This document shows positions 52,151 to 61,408 of a stretch of DNA of 64,000 nt, one piece after another. This DNA is from an uncultured Porphyromonadaceae bacterium (GTDB lineage: Bacteria > Bacteroidota > Bacteroidia > Bacteroidales > Muribaculaceae). Position numbers and translations under genes: made by a program. Under the pieces are notes generated by a model. The model was not told the DNA's origin, did not search any database, and saw only the letters and a list, made by a program, of their open reading frames with translations. The stretch is taken from the NCBI GenBank assembly GCA_905202215.1, contig CAJKRG010000001.1, positions 103,799-167,798 on the forward strand, in the 5' to 3' direction. Position 1 is the first letter of the stretch. Every line of letters starts with the position of its first letter.

Positions 52151-53494
52151 TTATCGGATCACAGTCTTTCGACCGTTGACTATATAGAGTCCGGAAGGGA
52201 GCTTATGCAGATCCTCTTCGGTGTAAACTCCATCCACCGGCATGCCTTGCAGATTATATACTTTATAGGCGCCAGACCAGACATTTTCTATATGACCAAT
52301 GCCAGAAGAAACGTCATTATATTCACCATATACGATTTTGGACTCCGGTTCAAAATCTTCAGTATCAAAATCATAAATGCTATGCATTGATTCTTTTATA
52401 TTGCCGCTTGGATCATAGGCATATTCCGTCTTTTCCATTGAAATAAGTTCGGATGCGCCATTCTGAACCTCACTTAAGCTCTCAAGCACAATATTGCCAT
52501 AGCTGTCTCTGGTCACTTCCTGAACTGTACTGTAATACGGCTCGGTGGTAGGTTCTCCTTCTTCATCAAAATATTCACTGTAGGTCAATCTGAAACTACC
52601 GTTTTCATCAAGAGTCTCATATCGGTGTGTAAGACCGATTACGGTCGGATCTACAAATGTCTCTTTATAATAGAAGTCAAGAGGCTTGTCTTCATTATAA
52701 TCGACAAATACATGTCCGTCAAGTTCGTCGCTATAATAGACTTCACACGATCTGACTCTGTTTGCTCCCTGCACAAACTCGATCATGGACGATCCCGTCA
52801 TCTGGCCGTCTGTGTTTTCCCATACGACATTCCGGTAGCTCACATTATTGTACAGATTCCACATAGGAAAGCTGCCTGTAATTCCATTCTCATAATAACG
52901 GAATTCACTTGCATTGCCAGTCTGTCCGTCATATTTCCATTCCGATTTATAAGCAGGAATCAGATTTCCTCCGCTTACGGGCAGCGATTTTAGAATTTCG
53001 GTTATAGAACCTGTACTATTGCGTGTTATTGCATTGGTCTCGCAATAATAATTTCGTACCCAGACGTTCTGATTCCAGTCGAAACCAAGACGTTCGATAC
53101 AGTAGGATGTCAGAACAGGGTCATAAACATAACTGCGCTTGGAGCTGTTTGTCCAGTCGGTTCCATTCTTTACGGTAGTAAGAACAAATATCTTTTTATT
53201 ATTCTCATCATATTCGGTGATGACACGCGAAAGTTCTCCGGATTCCTCTTCCATATCCATCTGAACGGCATTGCCCCGCTCATCATATCTAAACAGAGTC
53301 GTTCCGATTTTCAGCCAGTCACCATCCGCGTATATGTAGTTGGTTTCGCTCACGGGTTTCCAGATCGTATTCTGATCCGGCACAGCGGCGTTCAGTCGGA
53401 CAGGCATTCCTTTTCTTGAGTTGAAATGATTGGAAGCCGTTGCGCCTGATACCGCCATTGCGGCGCAAAAAGAAATAATACAAATTTTTTTCAT
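52151..53494 (-). CDS. Secreted repeat protein with a type IX secretion-like C-terminal tail
   Basis: The protein has 447 residues with a signal peptide ending Ala-Thr-Ala-Ser. The body is made of repeated units of the form Tyr-Asp-x-x-Gly-Asn followed by charged strands (FRYDERGNAVQMD, ITEYDENNKKIFV, EWKYDGQTGNASEFRYYENG, TRDSYGNIVLES, AYDPSGNIKES), resembling YD or RHS-type beta repeats. The last 40 residues (YKVYNLQGMPV, then LPSGLYIVNGRKTVIR) match the C-terminal sorting domain pattern of Bacteroidetes type IX cargo. Function unknown; an extracellular, surface-displayed protein is likely. Confidence 0.72.
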   Translation of the reverse strand: MKKICIISFCAAMAVSGATASNHFNSRKGMPVRLNAAVPDQNTIWKPVSETNYIYADGDWLKIGTTLFRYDERGNAVQMDMEEESGELSRVITEYDENNKKIFVLTTVKNGTDWTNSSKRSYVYDPVLTSYCIERLGFDWNQNVWVRNYYCETNAITRNSTGSITEILKSLPVSGGNLIPAYKSEWKYDGQTGNASEFRYYENGITGSFPMWNLYNNVSYRNVVWENTDGQMTGSSMIEFVQGANRVRSCEVYYSDELDGHVFVDYNEDKPLDFYYKETFVDPTVIGLTHRYETLDENGSFRLTYSEYFDEEGEPTTEPYYSTVQEVTRDSYGNIVLESLSEVQNGASELISMEKTEYAYDPSGNIKESMHSIYDFDTEDFEPESKIVYGEYNDVSSGIGHIENVWSGAYKVYNLQGMPVDGVYTEEDLHKLPSGLYIVNGRKTVIR

Positions 53495-53548
53495 AGGAAT
53501 AGCTTAATATAATCATGTCTTATGCCATTTTTGTAAATGGCGGATAAT

Positions 53549-54133
53549 TCAGCGGATAGCTGACAAAAATTCAGCCCGTAGCGCAGGGTCTTTTTCGAAT
53601 ACACCGTTATAGTGTACGGTCGTGGTCGCTGAATGTTGTTTTTCGACACCGCGCATCTTCATGCAAAGATGTTCACCTTCGCACACTACTATTACACCCG
53701 CAGCCCCGAGTGTCTTCTTCACGGATTCGCATATCTGGGCTGTAAAACGCTCCTGTACCTGAAGGCGACGGCCGAATGCATTGACAATACGAGCCAGTTT
53801 GCTCAGCCCGACGATTTTACCCGACGGTACATATCCGATGCTTACTTTTCCGAAAAAAGGCAGGATATGATGCTCGCACATAGAATAGAATTCTATGTCC
53901 TTTACGATAATCACCTGAGAGCCTTCATGTTCGAAGAGAGCCTGCTTCATCAGTGCTTCGGGTTCTACACGATATCCCGATGTGAGAAACCACAACGCTT
54001 TGGCAGCTCTGACAGGAGTCTTCCTGAGACCTTCTCGGCCGCAGTCTTCACCAAGAAGACCTATTATACTTTCTATATGTTGTGCGATTTGCGATATACG
54101 CTCATCGTCGGTTAGACGATCCATAGGCATCAA
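53549..54133 (-). CDS. folE: GTP cyclohydrolase I
   Basis: The enzyme converts GTP to 7,8-dihydroneopterin triphosphate, the first step of folate synthesis. It has 194 residues, standard length. Zinc ligands are the Cys and His in MCEHHILPFFGKVSIGY and the later Cys in GEHLCMKMRGV; the active-site region EHHILP and AHSATTT-like stretch (here KQHSATTTVHYNG) are present. The start overlaps the upstream SPOR gene by 4 bp. Confidence 0.97.
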   Translation of the reverse strand: MMPMDRLTDDERISQIAQHIESIIGLLGEDCGREGLRKTPVRAAKALWFLTSGYRVEPEALMKQALFEHEGSQVIIVKDIEFYSMCEHHILPFFGKVSIGYVPSGKIVGLSKLARIVNAFGRRLQVQERFTAQICESVKKTLGAAGVIVVCEGEHLCMKMRGVEKQHSATTTVHYNGVFEKDPALRAEFLSAIR

Positions 54134-54633
54134 TCAAAAATATTTATTCTGTCGCGCACAATGCGCAGATAAGCGCCCAGCTGGGGAAAAGCCTCTCTCA
54201 GATCTGCCATCGCAGCCTCGGCTTCTCCACGGGTGCGGAAATCGCCGACCTTGACACGCCAGTAGGGCGAATTGAACGATACATATGTCTTGTACTGGGG
54301 AAACGCAGCCTCCATCTGACGGCCGCGGGCTTTGGCCTGAGCGGCTGCAGTTCGCGGATTATTATCGTCGAAAACCTGTATACGATATCCCGACCGGGCA
54401 TTTGTAGCTCGGGTATCGTGCTGCTGTGCTTCCTCCTCGCCTATGCCGGGCTCTGTCCGTTTCTTAAGCAATGCGGCGAGTGCCTCGGGCTGCTCTACCC
54501 GTATATTGCCCGATGCGTTTATCTCCGATACAATAGAGAGAGTCGTATCGGACGATTGCAAAGCGGAATCTTGTGCCGACAATCCTATTGCCGGCACAAG
54601 AACTGCGATTGATATATAAGGTCTGAAATTCAT
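54130..54633 (-). CDS. SPOR domain secreted protein
   Basis: The protein has 167 residues with a signal peptide (VLVPAIGLSAQ). Residues 90-160 form a SPOR domain (GYRIQVFDDNNPRTAAAQAKARGRQ, then PYWRVKVGDFRTRGEAEAAMADL), which binds denuded septal peptidoglycan. The middle contains a charged linker. It lies between tpiA (14 bp upstream) and folE in a minus-strand operon. Confidence 0.9.
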   Translation of the reverse strand: MNFRPYISIAVLVPAIGLSAQDSALQSSDTTLSIVSEINASGNIRVEQPEALAALLKKRTEPGIGEEEAQQHDTRATNARSGYRIQVFDDNNPRTAAAQAKARGRQMEAAFPQYKTYVSFNSPYWRVKVGDFRTRGEAEAAMADLREAFPQLGAYLRIVRDRINIFD

Positions 54634-54647
54634 CTACAGCTTTCCGA

Positions 54648-55403
54648 TCAGAAAGCGTTAACGATACCCATGAAGTCGGCACACTTAAGAGCGGCACCGC
54701 CGATAAGGCCACCGTCAACATCGGGTTTAGCAAAAAGTTCGGCGGCGTTCGAAGGTTTGCAGCTGCCACCGTAGAGGATAGATGTATTGTCAGCAACTTC
54801 CTTGCCATATTTTTCAGCGATGACGGCGCGGATGTGTGCGTGCATGTCCTCTGCCTGATCAGCGGTAGCGGTCTTACCGGTACCGATAGCCCATACGGGT
54901 TCATAAGCGAGGACAAGTTTGCCGAAATCTTCTGCCGAAAGATTGAAGAGCGCATCTACGATCTGAGCCTTCACAACTTCGTTATAAGTACCGTTTTCGC
55001 GTTCTGCGAGTACTTCGCCGATGCAGAAGATGGGAGTAAGACCGTTTTCAAGGGCAAGAGCCACCTTCTCACGGAGAGTTTCTGCGGTTTCGCCATAATA
55101 CTGACGGCGTTCGCTGTGGCCGAGTATGACATATTTAGCGCCGGTAGAGGCTACCATGGGAGCGGATACTTCGCCTGTATATGCGCCGCTCTTGTGGTCG
55201 GCACAGTTTTCAGCACCCAGACCGAGCACATTCTGGTCGATCACACCTGCAACAGGAACAAGATGTGTGAAAGGCACGCATATCACTACATCGCACTTCT
55301 TGTCAGCACCTTTAAGAGCTTCGTTCACTTCCTTGGCAAGAGCGACACCTTCGGGAACGGTGGTGTTCATTTTCCAGTTGCCGGCAACTATATTCTTTCT
55401 CAT
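54648..55403 (-). CDS. tpiA: Triose-phosphate isomerase
   Basis: The enzyme interconverts dihydroxyacetone phosphate and glyceraldehyde 3-phosphate in glycolysis. It has 251 residues from the ATG at 55403 ([13 protein letters not shown]); a longer frame would reach into the promoter. Catalytic segments are the Lys in NWKMN, the His in GHSERR and the Glu in [16 protein letters not shown]; the phosphate loop [11 protein letters not shown] follows. It has its own promoter and leads to the SPOR and folE genes. Confidence 0.98.
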   Translation of the reverse strand: MRKNIVAGNWKMNTTVPEGVALAKEVNEALKGADKKCDVVICVPFTHLVPVAGVIDQNVLGLGAENCADHKSGAYTGEVSAPMVASTGAKYVILGHSERRQYYGETAETLREKVALALENGLTPIFCIGEVLAERENGTYNEVVKAQIVDALFNLSAEDFGKLVLAYEPVWAIGTGKTATADQAEDMHAHIRAVIAEKYGKEVADNTSILYGGSCKPSNAAELFAKPDVDGGLIGGAALKCADFMGIVNAF

Positions 55404-55444
55404 TGTAATATATAATTTGGATTGTGTTATGTGTTTTCGAGGTG

Positions 55445-55475
55445 CAAATATACTCATTTTTTATGGTTCGGCAAT
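55445..55475 (-). promoter_or_regulatory. Promoter of tpiA
   Basis: On the minus strand ATTG (55472-55475, one mismatch to TTTG) and TATATTTG (55445-55452) are 19 nt apart. It lies in the last codons of the upstream DoxX-type gene, so tpiA can be expressed independently of it. Confidence 0.65.
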
Positions 55476-56698
55476 AATTTTGGCGATTGCCCGAGCAGAT
55501 AGACAACAATGATAACTGCAAGATAAATGCCGCAGGCCCATAAATGAATCTTGCCGTCATCGACCGGCCTGAGGGTGTCTAGAGCATTCCCTTCTGTCTC
55601 GGATTCGAGAACAGATGTGTCTACAGAGGCCAAAGTACGCTTCCATACTATTTTGCCTTCGCGGGTAAACACCAGTGCGCCCGTGCCTCTGACAAGCATT
55701 TTCAAGGAGGTGTCTTCAGCCGTATATACCGGAAAACGGGGACGCACAAGGGCTTTCCACTCATCGAGAGCGCTGCCTTCGACTCCGACAATGCCTATCA
55801 TCGGACAATCATGTCGACGGCCGTAATCGGCAAGTTCATTGACAAATCTCGCCCTTGTCAGGAACTGGAGATCCGGATTCGCAACTATCATATAGATATG
55901 ATCACTTTCGTCTCCGGCCAGTTCCTGAGCGATATCATTACCCTCTTCGTCAAAAACAGCGATTGAGGCCGCGTGATTCGTATCCATTTCGGGCTCAACT
56001 ACATCGACAAAAGTCCATGTACTGTCTGGCAGCCCGTCAAGCGTAAAAAGACGATTCTCTCCGTTTTTCTCATATATATACTCTGATTCGCCTATTTCAT
56101 ACGATGGACTGAAAATAGTTGTTCCGGTCCGGAATGGTCTGAAATCGACAAGTGGCTGTATATTATAGCCGACAAACGACAGAAAAAGGGGAAAAGCCAC
56201 TGAAGCAGCCATGGCCATCCACTGGATCGGAGCGGGAAGAAGACCCGGTACCGTTCTGTTTCTGAGAATAAGATAAACGATGGCCGCGCTGAGGATTATG
56301 TTCTTGATAAATGTGACAGCATTCGACAGGATCAGGAAATCGCCGAAGCATCCGCAATCCTCGACAGGATCCGCAATGGCGATATATGCAGTAAGAGGAA
56401 GCATAAAAACCATAAAGGCTGCGGCAGTCCATACAGCCCACCGCTTGAATGCGCCCAGAAGTATCATTGCGCCTGTACAAAATTCCACGCAGGCTATAGC
56501 GATACATGCCGCCACTATGAGCTCATGCGGAAGCGCGAGTTTCCACACGTCGAGATATTCGCCGGTCTTGATGACAAAACCCCACGGATCTATGGCCTTA
56601 GCCCATCCTGCAATCAGAAATGTGACTCCGACCAGAATACGGCACAACACGACCGCAATGAGCCGGAGACGCATTTTGACACTAATTTTCAGCTTCAT
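55454..56698 (-). CDS. DoxX-like membrane protein, BT_3928 type
   Basis: The protein has 414 residues. Residues 1-145 form a DoxX/MauE-like four-helix membrane unit with the Cys-Gly-Cys-Phe-Gly motif ([10 protein letters not shown]) characteristic of this Bacteroidetes family. Two further hydrophobic segments follow (residues about 160-180 and 380-400), with a soluble domain between them ([15 protein letters not shown], then [11 protein letters not shown]) that resembles a thioredoxin-like fold. The C terminus is KLLPNHKK. The function is unknown; the CxC pair suggests redox work at the membrane. It overlaps the DUF1599 gene by 17 bp. Confidence 0.8.
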   Translation of the reverse strand: MKLKISVKMRLRLIAVVLCRILVGVTFLIAGWAKAIDPWGFVIKTGEYLDVWKLALPHELIVAACIAIACVEFCTGAMILLGAFKRWAVWTAAAFMVFMLPLTAYIAIADPVEDCGCFGDFLILSNAVTFIKNIILSAAIVYLILRNRTVPGLLPAPIQWMAMAASVAFPLFLSFVGYNIQPLVDFRPFRTGTTIFSPSYEIGESEYIYEKNGENRLFTLDGLPDSTWTFVDVVEPEMDTNHAASIAVFDEEGNDIAQELAGDESDHIYMIVANPDLQFLTRARFVNELADYGRRHDCPMIGIVGVEGSALDEWKALVRPRFPVYTAEDTSLKMLVRGTGALVFTREGKIVWKRTLASVDTSVLESETEGNALDTLRPVDDGKIHLWACGIYLAVIIVVYLLGQSPKLLPNHKK

Positions 56699-57230
56699 CA
56701 GTCAGCTTGATAATACCGAATACCGAATAGTTGATCATATCGAAATAGTTCGCATCTATTCCTTCGGAAACCTTTACATTACCGTTATGATCCTCTATTT
56801 CTTTTGTGCGCTCGATTTTAGTCAGTATCAGATCGACGTAGGAAAGCACTCTCATGCCTCGCCAAGCCTCGTCGTAGTCATGATTTTTGGCTATCATGAG
56901 CTTCATCGCCTCGGCGGCAACCTCGTCGTAGAGCTGAAGGGCCTTTTCCGCACTTATGTCCTTGCAGTCGGCAAAGCCGAGCCGAAGCTGTATGATGCCT
57001 ACGATTCCATAGTTTACGATGGCTATAAATTCGGGGAGAATCCCCTCTCCTACGGCTGAGACTCCTTTGATCTGCAATGAGCGGATCCGTTTCGCCTTTA
57101 TGAAAAGCTGGTCGGTGATCGCTTCCGGCCGCATTATACGCCACGACGGGCCATAATCGCCAAGTTTGGCCGCAAACACGGCCCGGCAGCGTTCAAGAGC
57201 TTTACTGAACTGCTGATTGGTATTTTCCAT
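56682..57230 (-). CDS. DUF1599 domain protein
   Basis: The protein has 182 residues built from two similar helical halves, each with a pattern of the type CRAVFAAKLGDYGPSWRIMRP and AEAMKLMIAKNHDYDEAWRGMRV. This duplicated 'K-x-x-D-Y-x-x-x-W' unit defines DUF1599. The fold may be related to MazG-like nucleotide pyrophosphohydrolases, but catalytic proof is lacking. It heads the unit with the DoxX-type gene. Confidence 0.85.
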   Translation of the reverse strand: MENTNQQFSKALERCRAVFAAKLGDYGPSWRIMRPEAITDQLFIKAKRIRSLQIKGVSAVGEGILPEFIAIVNYGIVGIIQLRLGFADCKDISAEKALQLYDEVAAEAMKLMIAKNHDYDEAWRGMRVLSYVDLILTKIERTKEIEDHNGNVKVSEGIDANYFDMINYSVFGIIKLTDEAEN

Positions 57231-57274
57231 TTCAGTTTATTTATAACAGAATTTGGTGAGCACCTTCTGAAAAA

Positions 57275-57302
57275 CGGGGCCGGACCATCAGGCCCGGCCC
57301 CG
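57275..57302 (-). terminator. Terminator of the TPR gene
   Basis: CGGGGCCGG (57275-57283) pairs with CCGGCCCCG (57294-57302). On the minus strand it is followed by TTTTCAG. It lies between the TPR gene and the DUF1599 gene. Confidence 0.7.
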
Positions 57303-57329
57303 CAGATATTCTTGGATTGAGATACCGTA

Positions 57330-58550
57330 TTAGTATGTCATGCGCTTGCGCACGTCATTAAGCTTAGCTTCGTCGCCGAGATTATAGTAAACGTTCTCAA
57401 GATATTTGAGTACGTCGGTATTGTCGGGATCGATAGTATAAGCATTTTCAAGAACTTCTACAGCCTCTTTGAAAAGCGGCATGATTTTCGCTTCCTTATA
57501 TTCTTCATATTCTTTCTGGCTTGTAGGAGCTGCATCATTGAGGGCATATGCCGATTCGCAGAGCTGACGGCCGTAGTTGTAGAGAGCCTGAGCGTTCTTC
57601 GGATCGAGTTCGGTAGCCTTCTTGTAAGCCTCGATAGCTTCCGGACGTTTCTCAACATTCTCATAGAGCACACCCTGGATATTATAGTACTGGGCGTTGG
57701 TAGGATCTTTGGCTATAGCCTGATTGATGATCTCGAATGCTTTGTCAAAGTTCTTGTTCTGGAGATAATAGTTCACCACCTGACCGAGATACATGGGATC
57801 CTGGTCTCCGTAGATACCGAGAGCCTCTTCCGAAAGAGCGAGCACGGCTTCACGGTTTTTGGCACCGTCAGCCACAGCTATGGCATAGTCATAAAGCTGT
57901 TTCTTGTTATAGCCTTTCGATTTTGCAAAGAGGAATGCATTGAGAGCATCTTCAAAGTAATTGCCCTGCCATGCTGCGAGTGCCTGGTTGAAAGCTATTT
58001 CGCCAAGAATTGTATCTGCCGGAACAGTAGTGAGTTTCTCGCGGAGGGTGGGATTCTGAGGTATTTCATTGAAGATAGCCCATGCGCGGTATGCTCCGTC
58101 ATAGTCCTTGCTGTTGTAGAGATCGGCACCGGCATTGGTATAGTCTGTGAAGTGACCTGCAATGGTGCTGATCATATCCTTGGAATATTTAGGTTTGATT
58201 TTACCCTTTTCGTTGGGAATAGAGTCAAGAGGAAGAGCCTTCATATACATGTCGTAACCCTGTATGAGGAGCTTGCCCATCTTGGCATCATCTCCATCTT
58301 TGGTCTTACCGAATTGTTTGAGACCAAGAAGCTTGTCGTATTCGTTATACGAAGCCTTGCCGGGAATGTAATAGGTCTGGGCAAGACCCTGGGTTTCGGC
58401 GTTTGTAAATGCCGGAGTGATGATGGTCACCACCTTGGCAGCTTCCTGACCGCCTTTCATGGCCTGTTCGGCTTCTTTGAGTACGCTTGTCTGGGCACCT
58501 GCGGTGGCGCAAACAGCAAGGCCAAGAGCCAAAATGCTGATTTTTTTCAT
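57330..58550 (-). CDS. Secreted tetratricopeptide repeat protein
   Basis: The protein has 406 residues with a signal peptide ending Thr-Ala-Gly-Ala-Gln. At least five TPR units are visible from about residue 190, for example NFDKAFEIINQAIAKDPTNAQYYNIQGVLYENVEKRPEAIEAYKKATELDPKNAQALYNYGRQ (seen as three successive units). It is probably periplasmic and binds protein partners. It lies 28 bp after gyrA and is likely co-transcribed with it. Confidence 0.88.
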   Translation of the reverse strand: MKKISILALGLAVCATAGAQTSVLKEAEQAMKGGQEAAKVVTIITPAFTNAETQGLAQTYYIPGKASYNEYDKLLGLKQFGKTKDGDDAKMGKLLIQGYDMYMKALPLDSIPNEKGKIKPKYSKDMISTIAGHFTDYTNAGADLYNSKDYDGAYRAWAIFNEIPQNPTLREKLTTVPADTILGEIAFNQALAAWQGNYFEDALNAFLFAKSKGYNKKQLYDYAIAVADGAKNREAVLALSEEALGIYGDQDPMYLGQVVNYYLQNKNFDKAFEIINQAIAKDPTNAQYYNIQGVLYENVEKRPEAIEAYKKATELDPKNAQALYNYGRQLCESAYALNDAAPTSQKEYEEYKEAKIMPLFKEAVEVLENAYTIDPDNTDVLKYLENVYYNLGDEAKLNDVRKRMTY

Positions 58551-58578
58551 CTTAAGGTATATTTAATGGATTAATGTG

Positions 58579-61149
58579 TTATTCTTCTGTTTCTTCCGAC
58601 TCTTCGGCTTCATCTTCTGTCGCTTCTTCGTCAGTTTCTGGTTCAATCGAGAGTTCGGGTAGTTCCTCGGCATCTGCGGCAACGCTTTCAACTTCTTCTT
58701 CGGGATCGGCATCGACACAGCATACAGAGGCAATGGCATCACCGCGCTTCTCAAGATTGATTATGCGCACACCTTGCGTTGCGCGTCCCATTACCCGGAT
58801 ATCGGCTACATGGATTCGTATGGCGACACCGCTCTTATTGATAATCACAAGGTCGTTGTCGTCGTTTACGCTCTTGAATGCCACGAGCAAACCCGTCTTG
58901 TCGGTAATGTTCATAGTCTTTACGCCCTTGGCACCACGACGTGTCATTCGGTATGCATCGAGAATCGAACGTTTACCGAAACCATTCTGCGACAGAGTAA
59001 GAACAGTATTCTCGGTGTTTTCGTTCATTGCGATAAGACCGATTACGGCATCCTGACCGTCTTCGTCTATTCTCATGCCGCGGACACCGGTAGATACACG
59101 TCCCATGGCGCGGAGTTCGCTTTCGTGGAAGCGGATTGTGCGTCCGTTGCGGTTGGACATGAGGATCTCGCTGTTGCCGTCCGTAAGCTCGACACCGACA
59201 AGCTTGTCGCCTTCGCGTATGATGATGGCCTTTTTGCCTTTGGCGAGCACTCGCGCATACTCTGTGAGTGCGGTTTTCTTGATAAGACCGTTCTGTGTAG
59301 CAAAGACAAGATAGTGAGTTGAGGTGTATTCGGGATCATCGAGGCGACGGCAGGCGATATATGCGTTCACGCAGTCACCCTGCTCGATATTGAGCAGATT
59401 CTGGAGAGCGCGTCCTTTGCTGCTTTTAGTGCCTTCGGGAAGCTCATATACACGCATTTTATATACAAGACCACGATCCGTGAAGAAGAGCATGGTGTCG
59501 TGCATGGAGGCCGTATAGATATGCTCTATGAAATCGCTGTCGCGGGTATCGGAACCTTTGGCACCGACACCGCCGCGGTTCTGGGCGCGGAAATCAGCAA
59601 GCGGAGTACGCTTGATATATCCCATGTGCGATATTGTGATGATCATATCATCATCGGCATAGAAATCCTCCGCATTAAATGTACCGGCAGTATAATCTAT
59701 AGCCGTACGGCGTCCTTCTCCGAATTTGTCGCTGACTTCGCGAAGTTCTTTTTCAATAAGATTGCGGAGTACGACGGGATCGTTGAGAATAAGCTCGAGT
59801 TCAGCTATGCGGTTGTGGATATCGTCGAGATCGCGCTGCAATTCCTCGATGGCAAGTCCCGTGAGGGCGCGCAGACGCATGTCGACAATAGCCTGTGTCT
59901 GCGGTTCGGTAAGATCAAAGCGGGCCGACAGCGTCGTGCGGGCTTCTTCTGTCGTTTTCGACGATTTGATGATCGCTATTACCTCGTCGATGTTGCGCAC
60001 GGCAATCATCAGACCTTCGAGAATATGTGCGCGCTCGCGGGCCTTACGGAGCTCATACTGGGTGCGGCGTGTTACCACCTCATGGCGATGGTCGATAAAA
60101 GCCTGAAGGATTTCTTTGAGGTTGAGAGTCTTGGGCCGTCCGTTCACCAGTGCTACGTTATTCACGCTGAACGACGACTGCATTGCCGTCAGTTTGTAAA
60201 GCTTGTTGAGAACCACATTGGCATTTGCATCCGATTTCAGAGTGATGACAATACGCATGCCGTCGCGGTCGCTCTCGTCGTTGATATTTGAGATGCCGTC
60301 GATTCGTTTTTCCACTACGAGATCGGCGATATTCTTGATAAGTTCCGCACGGTTTACTCCATAAGGAATCTCGGTGACGACAATCAGTTCATGATCGGCT
60401 TTCTGCTCTATCTCAGCCTTGGCGCGTATCAAGATACGGCCGCGACCCGTTTCATAAGCTTCGCGGACACCGTCGTAACCGTAGATTATGCCTCCTGTCG
60501 GAAAGTCGGGAGCCGTTATTATCTTTGAAAGCTCGGAAATCTCCATCTCGGGATTTTCCAGAAGAGCTATGCAGGCATTGATTGACTCTGTAAGATTGTG
60601 AGTGGGCATATTGGTCGCCATACCTACGGCAATGCCTGAGGCTCCGTTTACGAGCAGATTGGGAAAGCGGGTAGGAAGGACGACAGGTTCCTTTCGGGAG
60701 TTGTCGTAGTTGGGTTGGAAATCTACAGTATCAGCCTCGATATCGCGAAGCATCTCTTCGCCGAGAGGATCGAGACGAACCTCGGTATAACGCATGGCAG
60801 CGGGAGAGTCGCCGTCGATTGAGCCGAAGTTGCCATGGCCGTCGATCAGTGTGTGACGCATAGACCACCACTGTGCCATACGAGCAACCGTGCCGTAGAT
60901 CGACGAGTCGCCGTGCGGGTGATATTTACCCATAACCTCACCGACACAGTTGGCCGATTTCTTATGAGGCTTATTACTGTTGTTGCCCATTTCATTCATA
61001 CCGAAAAGCACGCGGCGATGAACTGGCTTCATGCCGTCGCGCACATCGGGCAGGGCTCGCGACACAATCACCGACATCGAATAGTCGATGTAGGCCGACT
61101 TCATTTCTTTTTCAATATCAATTTTAAAAATTCTGTCTTCTTCCAACAT
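58579..61149 (-). CDS. gyrA: DNA gyrase subunit A
   Basis: Gyrase introduces negative supercoils; subunit A cuts and rejoins DNA. It has 856 residues from the ATG at 61149 ([16 protein letters not shown]); a longer frame would cover the promoter. The catalytic Tyr is in [10 protein letters not shown], and the GyrA-box region [11 protein letters not shown] lies near residue 535, followed by the beta-pinwheel repeats. The tail is strongly acidic. In the quinolone region the sequence HGDSSIYGT keeps Ser at E. coli position 83 but has Gly where E. coli has Asp87. Confidence 0.98.
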   Translation of the reverse strand: MLEEDRIFKIDIEKEMKSAYIDYSMSVIVSRALPDVRDGMKPVHRRVLFGMNEMGNNSNKPHKKSANCVGEVMGKYHPHGDSSIYGTVARMAQWWSMRHTLIDGHGNFGSIDGDSPAAMRYTEVRLDPLGEEMLRDIEADTVDFQPNYDNSRKEPVVLPTRFPNLLVNGASGIAVGMATNMPTHNLTESINACIALLENPEMEISELSKIITAPDFPTGGIIYGYDGVREAYETGRGRILIRAKAEIEQKADHELIVVTEIPYGVNRAELIKNIADLVVEKRIDGISNINDESDRDGMRIVITLKSDANANVVLNKLYKLTAMQSSFSVNNVALVNGRPKTLNLKEILQAFIDHRHEVVTRRTQYELRKARERAHILEGLMIAVRNIDEVIAIIKSSKTTEEARTTLSARFDLTEPQTQAIVDMRLRALTGLAIEELQRDLDDIHNRIAELELILNDPVVLRNLIEKELREVSDKFGEGRRTAIDYTAGTFNAEDFYADDDMIITISHMGYIKRTPLADFRAQNRGGVGAKGSDTRDSDFIEHIYTASMHDTMLFFTDRGLVYKMRVYELPEGTKSSKGRALQNLLNIEQGDCVNAYIACRRLDDPEYTSTHYLVFATQNGLIKKTALTEYARVLAKGKKAIIIREGDKLVGVELTDGNSEILMSNRNGRTIRFHESELRAMGRVSTGVRGMRIDEDGQDAVIGLIAMNENTENTVLTLSQNGFGKRSILDAYRMTRRGAKGVKTMNITDKTGLLVAFKSVNDDNDLVIINKSGVAIRIHVADIRVMGRATQGVRIINLEKRGDAIASVCCVDADPEEEVESVAADAEELPELSIEPETDEEATEDEAEESEETEE

Positions 61150-61235
61150 GCTTGTAAAGAATAAGTTAATATTCACCGCGGAAGCCGTTGGAGAGGGGGC
61201 TGGCAAACCGCGCGGAGGTTCATACAAATTTCAGA

Positions 61236-61267
61236 CAAAGTTACGGATTTTATCTTTAACAGGCAAT
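61236..61267 (-). promoter_or_regulatory. Promoter of gyrA
   Basis: On the minus strand ATTG (61264-61267, one mismatch) and TAACTTTG (61236-61243) are 20 nt apart. The leader to the gyrA ATG is about 80 nt. Confidence 0.65.
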
Positions 61268-61369
61268 TCTTTTGCGGAAATTTGAGCGATTTTTCGGGGA
61301 TTTCGCGGCCCTGAAGCCGGCCGGAGGCATTATTCCGGCCATATTCCATGTTATTAAATCTTTTTTGAC

Positions 61370-61377
61370 TAACTTTG
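61370..61377 (+). promoter_or_regulatory. Candidate -7 element of the pseudokinase-BatD-like gene
   Basis: TAACTTTG matches TAnnTTTG, 31 bp before the ATG. A good -33 box is not visible. Confidence 0.45.
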
Positions 61378-61408
61378 CGGTAACATTTACCAAAACAGAC
61401 CAAAAGAG

